Part shown: one piece after another, positions 37,685 to 48,054 of the stretch
Layout of the letters: each line of letters starts with the position of its first letter
Position numbering within the stretch: the stretch's first letter is position 1
Origin: Telmatactis stephensoni
Taxonomy: Eukaryota; Cnidaria; Anthozoa; Actiniaria; Isophelliidae
DNA: 64,000 nucleotides
Direction of reading: 5' to 3'
NCBI GenBank assembly: GCA_029948255.1
Contig: JALIZF010001772.1
Span: 414,001-478,000, forward strand
Notes under the pieces: generated by a model
Seen by the model: the letters and a program-made list of their open reading frames with translations, nothing else
Databases searched by the model: none
What the model was told of the DNA's origin: nothing
Position numbers and translations under genes: made by a program

Positions 37685-39700
37685 TACGAAAAAGAGACGT
37701 TAGATAGGATGGCGCATTCCCTGATAAGCGCTTATACAAAACAATAAGCATGTCTTGAATCCTTCTATCTTTCAATGAGGTCATCCCTACTTTCTTACGA
37801 AGAGTGTCATATGGACTCTTATGATCGTCTAATACAGAGCGAAGCACTTGTTTATGAAGCAGTTCCAACTTGTCAGAGTTTCTCGCACCACAAAAATGCC
37901 ACACGCTACTGCAATACTGAAAAATGGGCAAAACAAAAGCCTTGTAGAAGCATACCCGAGTATCGCCTGATACAAGGTTGCGGAAACGTTTAACAACTTG
38001 AAGCTGCTTGTTCACCTCATCACATATGTTTGAGACATGCTTGCTAAATTAAACTTAAGCTGATTATCAATGTTGATTGCTAATAAGTCTACATCATTGT
38101 ATACCTTAATTTCTTCATTATCAACTGTGAAATTAAAATTCTGCTCAGTTGAACCAAAAACAATAGTTTTAAATTTGTCAGGATTTGCCATTAAGCCATT
38201 GCTAAACAAGTAATTGTTGACTAAGCCTATTATATAATACTACGTGATCGTGGTCGGAGCTGTAAATTTGCTGATCATCAGCATAAGCATTTAACTTAAC
38301 CTCTGTAATAAAATAGAATAAATCATTGAGGAAAATACTAAACAAAAGCGGGCCCAAAACACTCCCCTGGGGTACGCCTCTATCAATTATTTCCCAGGAT
38401 GAATACAGGCTCGTAACATGGTATATGGGATCAGGGATCAAGCTCCAAATTATGGCCAGGATCAGGGATCAGAGGCCAGGGCTCAGGGATCAAATGGGTG
38501 GGATTGAGGATCAGGGACATTGCGTCATGATCAGGGATCAGCTCAGTTTTTTGCACCAAGAATCAGGGATCAAAAATTTCTAAAAATATAGGCTCAGGAA
38601 TCAAACTTTCCGTAAAAACTCGGGATCAGTGAGACGACAATATACCATGTTACGAGCCTGTGAATAGGTATCACCCAACTTAACTCGCTGTTGTCTACCT
38701 TGTAAATAATTGTTTAGTAATAGACAACTTTGTTTATCTATATGATAGGCTGGTAACTTAGCCATCAATAGAGAATGAGATAAACTGTCAAATGCTTTTG
38801 AGAGGTCCATAACTATTGTGGCCACAAGTTCACCCTGGTCCAAGCTTTGTTTCCAATCTTCAACAAGACGAAGCAGTGTTGTCTGGCAACTATACTTCTT
38901 TCTATAGGCTGAGAGAAAGTCTGATAGAAGATTCTGAAAATGTTCCATAAGCTGCATAACCAGAATCTTTTCGTAGATATTATTCAACGCTGGTAACACT
39001 GAAACAGGTCTGTAGTTACTCTTACATAGGTCGTCATCCTTTTTGAATACAGGTGTAACCTGTCCTTTCTTCCAGCTTGCTGGATATTCACATCGAGAGA
39101 TTGATGAATTTATTATTGCACACAGTGGTCCAGCAATTACAGGTGCAGAATCTTTCACAAGTTTAGGTATGATATAATCATGTCCTGCAGATTTGTTGAC
39201 ATTGATCTCCTTTGGGAGTTTCTTGAGGTATCCACTAGCAACGTACGAGAAATTGAAGTAAGGTACATCATTTCCAACATTTGCATGTATGGTTTTGATG
39301 CTCGGGTGGTCGTTAAAATCTGGCCCATAATCATCGCAAGTTGGAGCATGAATATATTCAGCAATGTTTAGAAGGAAGTCATTGAAGATGTTAGCTAAAG
39401 TTGGCTTGTCAGTTATCATTTGATTGTTCTCCTTCAAGATAATATCGTTACTATTGTGGCTTCTTTTAGAATGCAGAAAGGGCCGATAAGTCATCCAAAA
39501 GTCTCTTGGATTTTGATTCCTCTCCTGGGACTTTCTACCAAAGTAAGCCCGTATCGCCTTCCTTCTAAGAGAAGTGCATTCATTCCTCTGAGACTTGTAT
39601 TTACTGCATAATTAGCATCCGTTTTATCTTTGATGAATATTTTACACAGGCGATTGCGTTTGCGGATTGCGCTCCTCCATTCATTAGTTAGATATGGAAC
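37685..39700 (-). pseudogene. Degenerate LINE fragment, reverse transcriptase
   Basis: Minus-strand coding remnants of a non-LTR (CR1/jockey-group) reverse transcriptase. Landmarks in order are SNYRPVSVLPAL, DLSKAFDSLSH, GVPQGSVLGPLLF and the catalytic AYADD, then a thumb/C-terminal segment with FQYCSSVW. The endonuclease domain is missing, so the copy is 5'-truncated near 39700. A 255-bp MITE splits the RT domain at 38406-38660, and frame changes occur near 38215 and 38035. A foldback element abuts its end at 37684. Not functional. Confidence 0.85.
38406..38660. mobile_element. 255-bp MITE, copy 2, inside LINE
   Basis: Same ends (CAGGCTCGTAACATGGTATA) and same length as 15013-15267. Flanked by TGAATA on both sides. 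Conceptually removing the element and one TGAATA restores the LINE reading frame between GDTYS and SWEII, which proves the insertion boundaries. Confidence 0.93.
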
Positions 39701-39849
39701 TTACCACGTTTACAATATTGTTTCATAGGTGCATATTCATTAAGTATTTGACAATAAAGCGATTCAAATACACAGAGTTTGTCATCCACATCATCAAAAA
39801 TGTTCATGACACTCAAAAATGGTACAGTACTCAAGTCACCTGTGAATGT

Positions 39850-40541
39850 CAGCCCCATACATTCACTTTCGAGCTAGTAAGTGCAATATGCTATCATTAA
39901 TCAAATGGTTTGTCCCTCCAGGTTATTGGGAGAAAGTGCTAGCATGTGCATGCAGACAAGAACGCTATGCCCCTGCCATCAAGCTTGACTGGTTGATTCA
40001 TCGGTGTACTCAACAACTTTGGATGCATTTGACATTGTTAAAATTTGTTAGCATTATAATATCAATCAAAGTGTTAACTTACAGAAAGTCCTCGTTTCTT
40101 TAGGTTCTTTGATACACATGGTATTCAATCCCTTGCAGGTGTTAGTCTTTTGAATGTGGTTTATTGGTGAAACGTATCCTCGAGTTCGTGTCTGGTTTTT
40201 ACATCCAACTCCTTCAATGTCTGGAATCCACTGACTCCATTCTCTGAGATCACATGAGTTGCGATACGTACAGTTACCTATAAATGGAATTCATAGTTGA
40301 TTATTCAGTCCATCCATCCATCCATCTATTTATTCATCTATTATTCAGTCAGCTAATAAACCAATCATTAGAAATAAACCAATTGGCCAGTGAATCAATA
40401 TTCAATCAATGACAATCAATCAGTCAACCAGTCAGTCAGACAGTCAGTCAGTTATTCACTCAGTCCAAACACCATTCTATCAATCAGTTTCAACTCAGTT
40501 TCAATTAGTTTCAACTCTAATTTATACCAGAAAATTCGTTT
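39850..40541. repeat. 690-bp duplication, left copy
   Basis: Nearly identical to 43720-44420, from CCCCATACATTCACTTTCGA through module exon B' and a CAGT/CAAT-rich stretch to GAAAATTC. Only scattered differences are seen, so the duplication is fairly recent. Confidence 0.9.
40083..40277 (-). CDS. WSxW module exon B' (duplicate of B)
   Basis: A 195-nt exon with the same borders, phase 1/1 and donor GTAAGT as exon B (43960-44154). The visible coding sequence is the same: [C]NCTYRNSCDLREWSQW, CKNQTRTRGY, then cysteines in NTCKG, TMCIK and TFC. The frame is open. Whether it is spliced into the transcript is unknown because its partner module A' is broken. Skipping or including a 1-1 exon would keep frame either way. 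Confidence 0.68.
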
Positions 40542-40544
40542 AAT

Positions 40545-40662
40545 TTAAAGCTTTACGTAGTAACGAGTCCTTGTTCGATTTACGCATATTTTTGTATTAT
40601 CTGTATGCACATGATGCCATTCAGTACACTTCTGAAGCTTGCATTTAGCCTTCAAGCAGCTG
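40545..40662 (-). pseudogene. WSxW module exon A', truncated
   Basis: The first part matches exon A (45111-45308): acceptor GAAACAG at the right border, then SCLKAKCKL and TEWHH. The first Trp of the WxxW pair is replaced by Cys (KCTEW), and sequence after TRTRYY is lost, leading to a stop at 40545. A LINE fragment begins about 25 bp upstream of the acceptor. Probably a dead exon. Confidence 0.75.
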
Positions 40663-40689
40663 CCTGTTTCATCAGATGAATAACAATAT

Positions 40690-43150
40690 ATAGAATCAAT
40701 GTGTTTGTCCCATTTCATGTTGGAATCAAATGTTACACCCAGGTATTTGGTTGATCCCTGTGGCTTCAGAGAACTTTCAGATATCGTTAAGGATGGGACG
40801 TCGACTTTTGCCAGACGTTGACTGGTTCCGAAAAGCATCACATTAGATTTTTTACCATTAACTACAAGACCATTTGCAGTGAACCAGTTGGATAGATGAG
40901 TTAGGTCGTTTTGCATAACACTTTAGATGGTATTACTTTCCTTATTTGCATAGAAAAGTGCTGTGTCATCAGCGTATAGGACAACTTTGCTTTTCGGAAC
41001 ATGGTCTGGAAGATCGTTTATACAAATGATAAAAAGTAACGGCCCTAGAACTGACCCTTGTGGCACTCCAGTTTTGATATTCATGGGATCTGATATGCAT
41101 CCGTTCACTTTCACTGTCTGAGTTCTATTGGCTAGGTAGTCTGTAAACCAGTTTAATTCGTTGTTTCTTATACCAATACTTGATAGTTTTGTCAATAACG
41201 TAGTGTGGTTTATCAGATCAAAGGCCTTGCTTAAGTCGAGAAACACAGCACCTGTAATACATCCTTGATCCATGTTCTTTAGAATATAGTCGGAGACTTC
41301 AAGTAAGCAAGTTGTGGTACTGTGACCAGGCCTAAATCCCGATTGGTGTGATGATAGTAGATGGTTGGTTGAAAGGTATTGATACACTTGCTGGTGAACA
41401 GCTCGTTCAAAGATCTTCATCACAACCGGTATCACAGATATCGGTCTGTAGTTGTTGGGATCGTTAGTTGCGCCATCTTTATGTAAAGGTGTTACCATGG
41501 CAGTTTTCCATGACTTAGGTATCGAAGCTATTTTCAGTGATAGGTTAAAGATATATGTTAGGGGAGCAGCAAGAACATCAGCGCCTTCTTTCAAAATACG
41601 TGTGTGGCAATTTTCCATACCAGATGATTTTTTTATACTCAGGGAAGAAAGTTCTTTTCGTACAAACTCTGATGATATTTAATTTCTTGAAATTGAAAGT
41701 TCTTTGGTGATTTGCTGCTATTGATTGTTGTTGAGGGTTGTTCTTGAGGGTTGGTAGTGAATCGGTCGGCAACTGTTGTGAAGAACTTGTTTAATTCATT
41801 TGCGATGTTCTTGTTGTCGTTGTAGGTACAATTTCCAGTGCGGATGGCATTGATGTTACTTTTCTTTTTGCTTGGTAGTAGTTTTTTCAACGTATCCCAG
41901 ATCTTAGAAGGATTTTTTGAGTTCTCAGATAAAAGGCTATTGTAATACTCACGTTTTGCTAACTCAATAAGTCGAGTTACAGTGTTTCTTAGTTGTTTGT
42001 AAATATTCCAGTCCTGGTCTTGTTTGGTTGTGGAAGCTTTACGTTTTGCTGTGTTACGTGATTTGATTGTTTGGATAATTTCGTCCGTCATCCAAGGTGG
42101 GTGAGAACCCCTAACCCGCATTGAGCACAGTGGAGCGTGTTTATCACAAATATCCCGTAGAAGCTCTTCTAATGCAAAACAAGCATCGTCAGGTGAATCA
42201 AACATGTAGACTGTATTCCATGGTAAATTTCTGAGGTCTGTAAGAAAAGCTGTCGAGTCAAAGTTCTTAAAACTTCGCACATTGATGATCTTTGGTTTAT
42301 CTCGCTGTATTTTGCATGATCGATTGCAATAGACCATATAATGGTCACTGAGGGACAGTTTCAGAACTCCAGAGGTTGTTGAGCGATGTGGAGAGTTTGT
42401 AAATATCAGGTCAATGGTAGATGATGATGATATCGTAACCCTTGTTGGATCTTTGATCAATTGGTGTAATCCTAGATCAGTCATAGATGATAAAAATTGT
42501 CTTTCAGTAGATGAGATTCCCTTGCAGTTAAAATCACCGAGCAAATATATTTCTATGTTTGTCAAATCAAGATTGTTTAAATAATCGATAAATTTGACAT
42601 AGAAATCTTCTTGTTGTGGTGGGCGATAAATACTTCCAATCATAAGTGGTCGTGAGCGTAGAAATTCAATTTCACAGAGTACCATTTCCATTTTGATATT
42701 ATTCTCCAGTGGAATGCGTCTATAAGAGAAACGTTCGTGTATGTAAATCAATGATCCGCCACCATTTCTATTTCTGTCGCAGCGTTCAAGATTATAATTA
42801 TCAACATGTACTTCATTATTACTTATGGATTCGTCGAGCCAAGTCTCCGATAGAGTAATGATATCGGGTTTATTTTCAAAGGCGAAGAGACGAAGTTCTT
42901 CGATGTTTTTAATCAGGCTTCTAATATTCAAATGGACCATTTTCATCCCTTTAACATGCTTCAGTGAGCAGTCCGCTTGGTCAGTATTTGTAACTGATCC
43001 GTTCTTGGTCTTTGGTGAATAAGTAGGTCCAGGATTCATCTGAATATCATTCGAAAGCAGAAGTAAAATGATAAACATACATTTGTTGATAGATATTCGG
43101 GGATTCGAAAGAGTTGAACCAACGTATGTACATCGTTGTTTAGCAGTTTT
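40690..43150 (-). pseudogene. LINE with 2A-like motif, EN and RT (degenerate)
   Basis: Minus-strand non-LTR retrotransposon. The first frame (41639-43078) starts near 43078 and has a 2A-like motif D-I-Q-M-N-P-G-P at residues 11-18. An APE-type endonuclease follows (HLNIRS, SETWLDES, GDFNCKG, SDHYMVY). After a frame change at about 41640-41690 comes reverse transcriptase (40923-41618) with NNYRPISVIP, DLSKAFDLINH, GVPQGSVLGP and LYADD. A TAA at about 40920 interrupts it, and the frame then continues to about 40690. The RT thumb and the 3' UTR are absent, an unusual 3' truncation. Belongs to the CR1/L2-like group by motif. Inactive copy. Confidence 0.88.
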
Positions 43151-43221
43151 GCAGCGTAATTAGGTAAAATTTGCTTTGGTAGAATTTCCAGCCAAGGAGG
43201 AGAAAGTAAATTCAGCCGACA

Positions 43222-43391
43222 CTTTGTTTGTTTGTTTGTTTGTTTGTTTGTTTGTTTGTTTGTTTGTTGTCACACTGAAGAAGGTCCGCGTTTGGGCCGA
43301 AACGTCTGTAAAACTTTTCATCAAAAAAAACGCAGCTAGAGACAACGAAATAAATTATCAGTAATCTGTATCAATCAATCAAGCAAGCAAG

Positions 43392-43435
<44 letters not shown>
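43222..43435 (+). repeat. (TTTG)n and (AATC)n microsatellites
   Basis: TTTG units at about 43222-43267 and AATC units at about 43375-43435. The AATC block and its right flank (GTTTGTTTGCGCACTA, AGGGCCGGAATCGTTACT) are repeated at 45350-45465, marking the edges of the tandem duplication. Confidence 0.9.
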
Positions 43436-43437
<2 letters not shown>

Positions 43438-43719
43438 CTGTTTGTTTGCGCACTAATTGAGGGCCGGAATCGTTACTCTCACTGCACACTAGCTACCCTA
43501 CAGGTGAATAACAATAGACATAAACAGTGATCTATATCAATCAATCAATCAAGTACTAAGGTGAGTGCGTTACACAATTACGTGGCACTATCAAGTTACT
43601 GCGGTACATTTACGTGATCGAGTTCCATTGAGGCTGCCGCAGGAAACCCAAAGAGCTTTAGTTCATTTTATTTTTGATAAAAGACTCCCAAGCTGGGTCC
43701 TCTTTGATATAGATCGTGT

Positions 43720-44420
43720 AGGTTGCCCCATACATTCACTTTCGAGCTAGTAAGTGCAACATGCTATCATTAATCAAATGGTTTGTCCCTCCAGGTTATT
43801 GGGAGAAAGTGTTAGCATGTGCGTAAGTGCAGACAAGAACGCTATGCCCATGCCATCAAGCTTGACTGGTTGATTCATCGGTGTACTCAACAACTTTGGA
43901 TGCATTTGACATTGTTAAAATTTGTTAGCATTATAATATCAATCAAAGTGTTAACTTACAGAAAGTCCTCGTTTCTTTAGGTTCTTTGATACACATGGTA
44001 TTCAATCCCTTGCAGGTGTTAGTCTTTTGAATGTGGTTTATTGGTGAAACGTATCCTCGAGTTCGTGTCTGGTTTTTACATCCAACTCCTTCAATGTCTG
44101 GAATCCACTGACTCCATTCTCTGAGATCACATGAGTTGCGATACGTACAGTTACCTATAAATGGAATTCATAGTTGATTATTCAGTCCATCCATCCATCC
44201 ATCTATTTATTCATCTATTATTCAGTCAGCTAATAAACCAATCATTAGAAATAAACCAATTGGCCAGTGAATCAATATTCAATCAATGACAATCAATCAG
44301 TCAACCAGTCAGTCAGACAGTCAGTCAGTCAGTCATTCAGTCCAAACACCATTCTATCAATCAGTTTCAACTCAGTTTCAATTAGTTTTAACTCTAATTT
44401 TTTGCAGAAAATTCATTTAA
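43720..44420. repeat. 690-bp duplication, right copy
   Basis: Partner of 39850-40541; contains module exon B with its flanking intron. A 4-5 base difference near 43823 (GTGCGTAAGTGCAG) and a few substitutions separate the copies. Confidence 0.9.
43960..44154 (-). CDS. WSxW module exon B
   Basis: A 195-nt minus-strand exon with acceptor TTATAG and donor GTAAGTTAAC, phase 1 at both ends (65 codons). The module has [C]NCTYRNSCDLREWSQW, an Arg ladder TRTRGY and four further cysteines. The split Cys codon at each border (T|GT) is conserved among the module exons. Lies between module A (45111-45308) and the duplicated B'. Thrombospondin-type-1-like by pattern only. Confidence 0.75.
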
Positions 44421-44489
44421 ACTTCATGGTAATAGTATTACAAAGTTTTTACTTGGACTCGATCACTCAACTCCAAGCATCAAATTTAA

Positions 44490-44700
44490 ACATTGAAGAT
44501 GTACGTACAAAACACTTTTAATTCTAACTGCTCGAAAAATATGCTGAGGTTAAATCAAACAGCCAATGGCGTAGTAACTCGTGGCTTGACCGACTACAAT
44601 GACCACAGGAAGCCCAAACAATACGTACATTTTAGTGAAATAACGAGTTTTGAATTTGAAGGCGATTATATAACACGTCGCCGTTATATAACAAGTAAAC
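44490..44700 (+). repeat. Dispersed repeat, copy 1
   Basis: Shares AATGACCACAGGAAG, CCAAACAATAC and AAATAACGAGTTTT with about 62420-62510 in the same order. Type unknown, non-coding. Confidence 0.55.
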
Positions 44701-45110
44701 GATAGTAAGGTCAAATAATGAGAACACAACCGAGACCCAAAAACATAAGTTTGAATTACATACAAAGGGGTAGAGGGGAAGATATTTTGTAAGGTATCAT
44801 CACGAAAGACACGGTAAAAACACGGTCAGACTTAAGACCAGACCGCACATTTTCAATCGGCTACACTCTTCATATATTGTGCCTTTGAGGCTGAGATGCT
44901 TGAACGTCGCCAGTCTTCAACTAAAAAGACCCATATGGACGTCTTGTTAAAATGAATCTCGCAGTTCAAGAAATTTATCATTCAACCAGTCAGTCAGACA
45001 GTCATTCACTCGGTTCAAACATCATTCTATCAATCAGCCTTAATTTTGCACATTCATTCTTTTGTTTCATTTCATTGTTTTACACATTTATTGACAATAT
45101 GGTAACTCAC

Positions 45111-45308
45111 ACATTATTCTTTTTTCTGATATTGGTGGAGGACAGTCTGTTGGTACATTGGCACAATTGCGATATCTTTGTTTATATTCATATGTCTTTT
45201 CGTAGTAACGAGTCCTTGTTAGATTGACGCAATCTTTTGGATTATCTGTATACAAATGATGCCATTCCGTCCACTCCAGAAGCTTGCATTTAGCCTTCAA
45301 GCAGCTGC
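45111..45308 (-). CDS. WSxW module exon A
   Basis: A 198-nt minus-strand exon with acceptor GATGAAACAG and a perfect donor GTGAGT, phase 1/1 (66 codons). It encodes [C]SCLKAKCKLLEWTEW, then DCVNLTRTRYY and KQRYRNC, DCPPPISEKRIM. Cys, Trp and Arg spacing matches exons B, C and D. Splicing from A to B yields a shared Cys codon. Read-through past the donor would meet a stop after about seven residues, which supports the splice. Confidence 0.75.
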
Positions 45309-45349
45309 CTGTTTCATCAGATGAATAACAATAGACATAAACAGTGATC

Positions 45350-45395
45350 TATATCAATCAATCAATCAATCAATTAATCAATCAATCAATCAATA
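45350..45395 (+). repeat. (AATC)n microsatellite
   Basis: AATC units upstream of module A on the minus strand; the same block and flank occur at 43375-43500. Confidence 0.9.
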
Positions 45396-45989
45396 ACTGT
45401 TTGTTTGCGCACTACTGAATTGAGGGCCGGAATCGTTACTCTCACTGCACACTAGCTACCCCTATACTTTCTAATATTCCATGCGCACAAATCTCAGCTT
45501 ACTAGAGAAACAACGAACGAACTGACAAACTCAGAACACAGTGATTGCAAAGAAAGGGGGGCTGCTGGGACTATATAGCTTCAACACTTTTCCAGATAAA
45601 AAGCTGAGATGTGGTAGTCCTTATATATAAGACTAGCCGTTTCTATCGAAAGTGAAGTGCTGCGGCGAAATCTGAATCGTAAAATGTTTTGATTGAAATA
45701 AATCGATGTAAAGTGCTAGTCAATACATGTACGTTTAAATTTCCTTTTTTGCCTAAATTAGAATGTTTCGAATAACATTAGCCAAATTATTTTTGTTTTT
45801 AGTAAAATCTCAATTTTTGTTCTAGTTTTTGAATCATCTACACAATGCGCAAATGGGTAGTCTAATAAAGCAGTGTTGTTTAAGGATAAAGTAAATCATT
45901 TCCGGTTTTTGCTAGGCGTCATGTTGTCAAATTTGAAAAACTACCAATGATAGCTGAGCTAGGGAAACTAACAGCTGTATAGACTTTCC

Positions 45990-46594
45990 ATTTCTCGACG
46001 TCTTAGCAAGGTAGGTTTTGAAGTTTATCATGTTAAATTCTACTTTTTTTGCTCGTGGGAGTATTCATCAAGGTGATTGTCGTTTTAGCGATATTTCTAG
46101 AGGATGACAGTGTGATTTTGTGAGTCTTTCAGCTTTGTTATGTATTTGTCTCATTGGACGTTTGTTTTCGATTTTGTGCCACGTTGTGCGATTCATTTTG
46201 ATAAGTATTTGCCGTATTAAGTTGTTGACACAAGTCAATAGTATGCTTTGGCTGTCCCTCCATGGCTGTTCTTATCGCTTGAGAAAAGGACTCGATCAGG
46301 CTAGATAGTTCAAGGAAATCGTACTTCACGGGTATAGAGCCTTCTTCAAAAGCTTTTAGGTACATAGCATCTCTTCGATTAGAATTCCATCGATAGTTTC
46401 AGGTTTGTCCTAGTCAAAATATTCGCTCGAATCAGCACCTAACAAAGCTGAAAGACTCATAAAACGCACACTGTCTTCTCTAGAAATATCGATGAAACGA
46501 TTATGACCTTGATGAATACTCCCACGAGCAAAAAAAGTAGAATTTAACATGATAAACTTCAAAACCTACCTTGCTAAGACGTCTAGAAATGGAA
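45990..46594. mobile_element. Foldback element with 300-bp cargo
   Basis: Arms of about 150 bp (45990-46141 and 46440-46594) are inverted copies sharing CCATTTCT, GACGTCTTAGCAAGGTAGG and GCTCGTGGGAGTATTCATCA. The 300-bp unique centre has a 75-codon open frame on the minus strand with no recognised homology. It may be a captured fragment. Confidence 0.7.
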
Positions 46595-46844
46595 GAAAAA
46601 CCTCGTGGCTAGAAGAGCACATGTCATTCGTTGATTACCGCTGATTACATAGTGTACGATATTGCAGGCGCAAATTCATCCATCGCCACAAGGTCCACTG
46701 GCATCAGATACTATCGTGCGACACAGGGACCCCAATAGTGTGCAACAAGCCTGCGCTCGCTCGCAGCAATAAACCTGGCTTGTTTTAGTCTTGGTCTATG
46801 ATCCCTGTCGCATTAGGTCCGCATTCAAGAAGAGAGAAAGAAAG

Positions 46845-47020
46845 AAAGAATGAACGAACGAACGAATGAATGAATGAATGAATGAATGAATGAATGAATG
46901 AATGAATGAATGAATGAATGAATGAATGAATGAATGAATGAATGAATGAATGAATGAATGGATGGATGGATGGGTAGATGAATGAATGGATGAATGTACA
47001 TGTATGAATGAATGAAACTT
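46845..47020 (-). repeat. (AATG/CATT)n tail
   Basis: About 150 bases of AATG units. On the minus strand it follows AATAAAGTTTCATTCATT, the style of a retroelement 3' tail, and lies downstream of the hammerhead ribozyme. Confidence 0.9.
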
Positions 47021-47187
47021 TATTTAAAAAACGGAATTTCATCAAATTACAAATTTGGTTTCTATAATATGTACATATATAGATTACTATAAAGTGGAAA
47101 ATTTGATTTTCGTGAAACAGTGCTCAATACATAGAAGTAGAGCGGAGTATATATTGTGGGAGAAAAAAACAAATAAACTACAAGTTC

Positions 47188-47230
47188 ATCCCTACAAGCC
47201 TGTTTCGTGGTCGCCCACTCATCAGGGGAT
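47188..47230 (-). ncRNA. Type I hammerhead ribozyme
   Basis: Minus strand, 47230 down to 47188: stem I ATCCC, core CTGATGA (47225-47219), stem II GTGG-GCGA-CCAC with a GNRA loop, GAA, then a 3-bp stem III ACA-GGCT-TGT, the cleavage base A at 47193, and GGGAT closing stem I. All conserved core positions of a hammerhead are present (CUGANGA, GAAA, U16.1-H17), with three compatible stems. Short stem III is typical of hammerheads in animal retrozymes and Penelope-like elements. Downstream on the same strand the sequence ends in AATAAAG and an ATTC array. A partial second copy (CCCCTGATGAGTG) is at about 47513-47530. Confidence 0.87.
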
Positions 47231-47257
47231 TTTAATCATTAGAATATTCAGTACCAT

Positions 47258-47510
47258 CAAGAGACCATAATACTAAGAGAGCGAAGCTCAGTATTGATGT
47301 CTGTGCCATGTTCGTGGCGGCTAAGGCTATTTTTAGTAACTTCGCCATCGCGCGCGCAAGGCTCTTAAACAATAGAATTCAAACGGTCCCGTCCGCGCGC
47401 ACGTCAAAAATCAAATTCTATTGGTTGAGGGACTTGCGCGCGCGATGGCATAGTTACTAAAAATAGCCTTAGCCGCCACGAACATGGCACAGACATCAAT
47501 ACTGAGCTTC
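47258..47510. mobile_element. Foldback MITE, copy C, right end lost
   Basis: Nearly identical to 30875-31150 through the stem (GGCTATTTTTAGTAAC, GCCATCGCGCGCGC), with the centre inverted relative to copy B. The last 23 or so bases of the right terminus are missing, replaced at 47511 by a partial hammerhead sequence. Confidence 0.88.
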
Positions 47511-47771
47511 ACTCATCAGGGGATTTAATGAAGAGAATACTCGTAACCATCGTATATATACTTAAAAATTTACATAATTAATGTGGCGTTAAAATAAAGG
47601 ATCAGCTGTTACGTAGCAACGCTTTGCTTCTGTGGCGGCAAGAAGAGACGAGTTCATTACGCTTGTTAAGTGATGACAGGTCGGGGCGACGGATAATATA
47701 TAACCAGACGCACTCGTGCGTTCACTCGTGCCCATGTGATCGGCTTAAAAAGGACACTGCCGCTAGAGTAA

Positions 47772-47915
47772 TAGCCTCCGCAGGCAACCTTTTGGGCTTC
47801 CTGTGCGAAATTTTGAGAAGAAAAAAGCCTTTTCTCGCCTGGTGTCCAGGCCACTACGTGTCTTTAACACAGGAGGCCCAGCGGAAAAGCGAACAGTTGC
47901 CTGCGGAGGAGGCTA
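47772..47915. mobile_element. TAGCC-end foldback element, 144 bp
   Basis: TAGCCTCCGCAGGCAAC faces GTTGCCTGCGGAGGAGGCTA. Flanked by CTAGAGTAA on both sides (9-bp target duplication). Non-coding. Confidence 0.85.
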
Positions 47916-47954
47916 CTAGAGTAAGAGCGATTGACATGTTGTCGTTTATGTAAT

Positions 47955-48054
47955 GTATAAAGAACGAAAGAGCGTGTTTTATCGGCTGATAAAGATTCGA
48001 GCCGAAGGCGAGAATCTTTAGCGCCGATAAAACACGCTCTTGAGTTCTTTATAC
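47955..48054. repeat. Palindrome P1 with CGAG centre
   Basis: A 100-bp inverted repeat from GTATAAAGAAC to its complement, with arms through AAGAGCGTGTTTTATCGGC. The centre GAGCCGAAGGCGAG resembles the centres at 50755, 53870 and 57165. It ends 365 bp before the Crypton start codon. Confidence 0.85.

Noticed and set aside
43274..43316. Possible second hammerhead: CTGAAGA, GGTCC/GGGCC stem, GAAA on the plus strand
   Set aside because: The core is similar, but the bases before CTGAAGA and after the cleavage position do not pair, so stem I is missing. Reported only as a resemblance.
43372..43435. CRISPR-like or other regular array
   Set aside because: AATC units have no spacers; a plain microsatellite.
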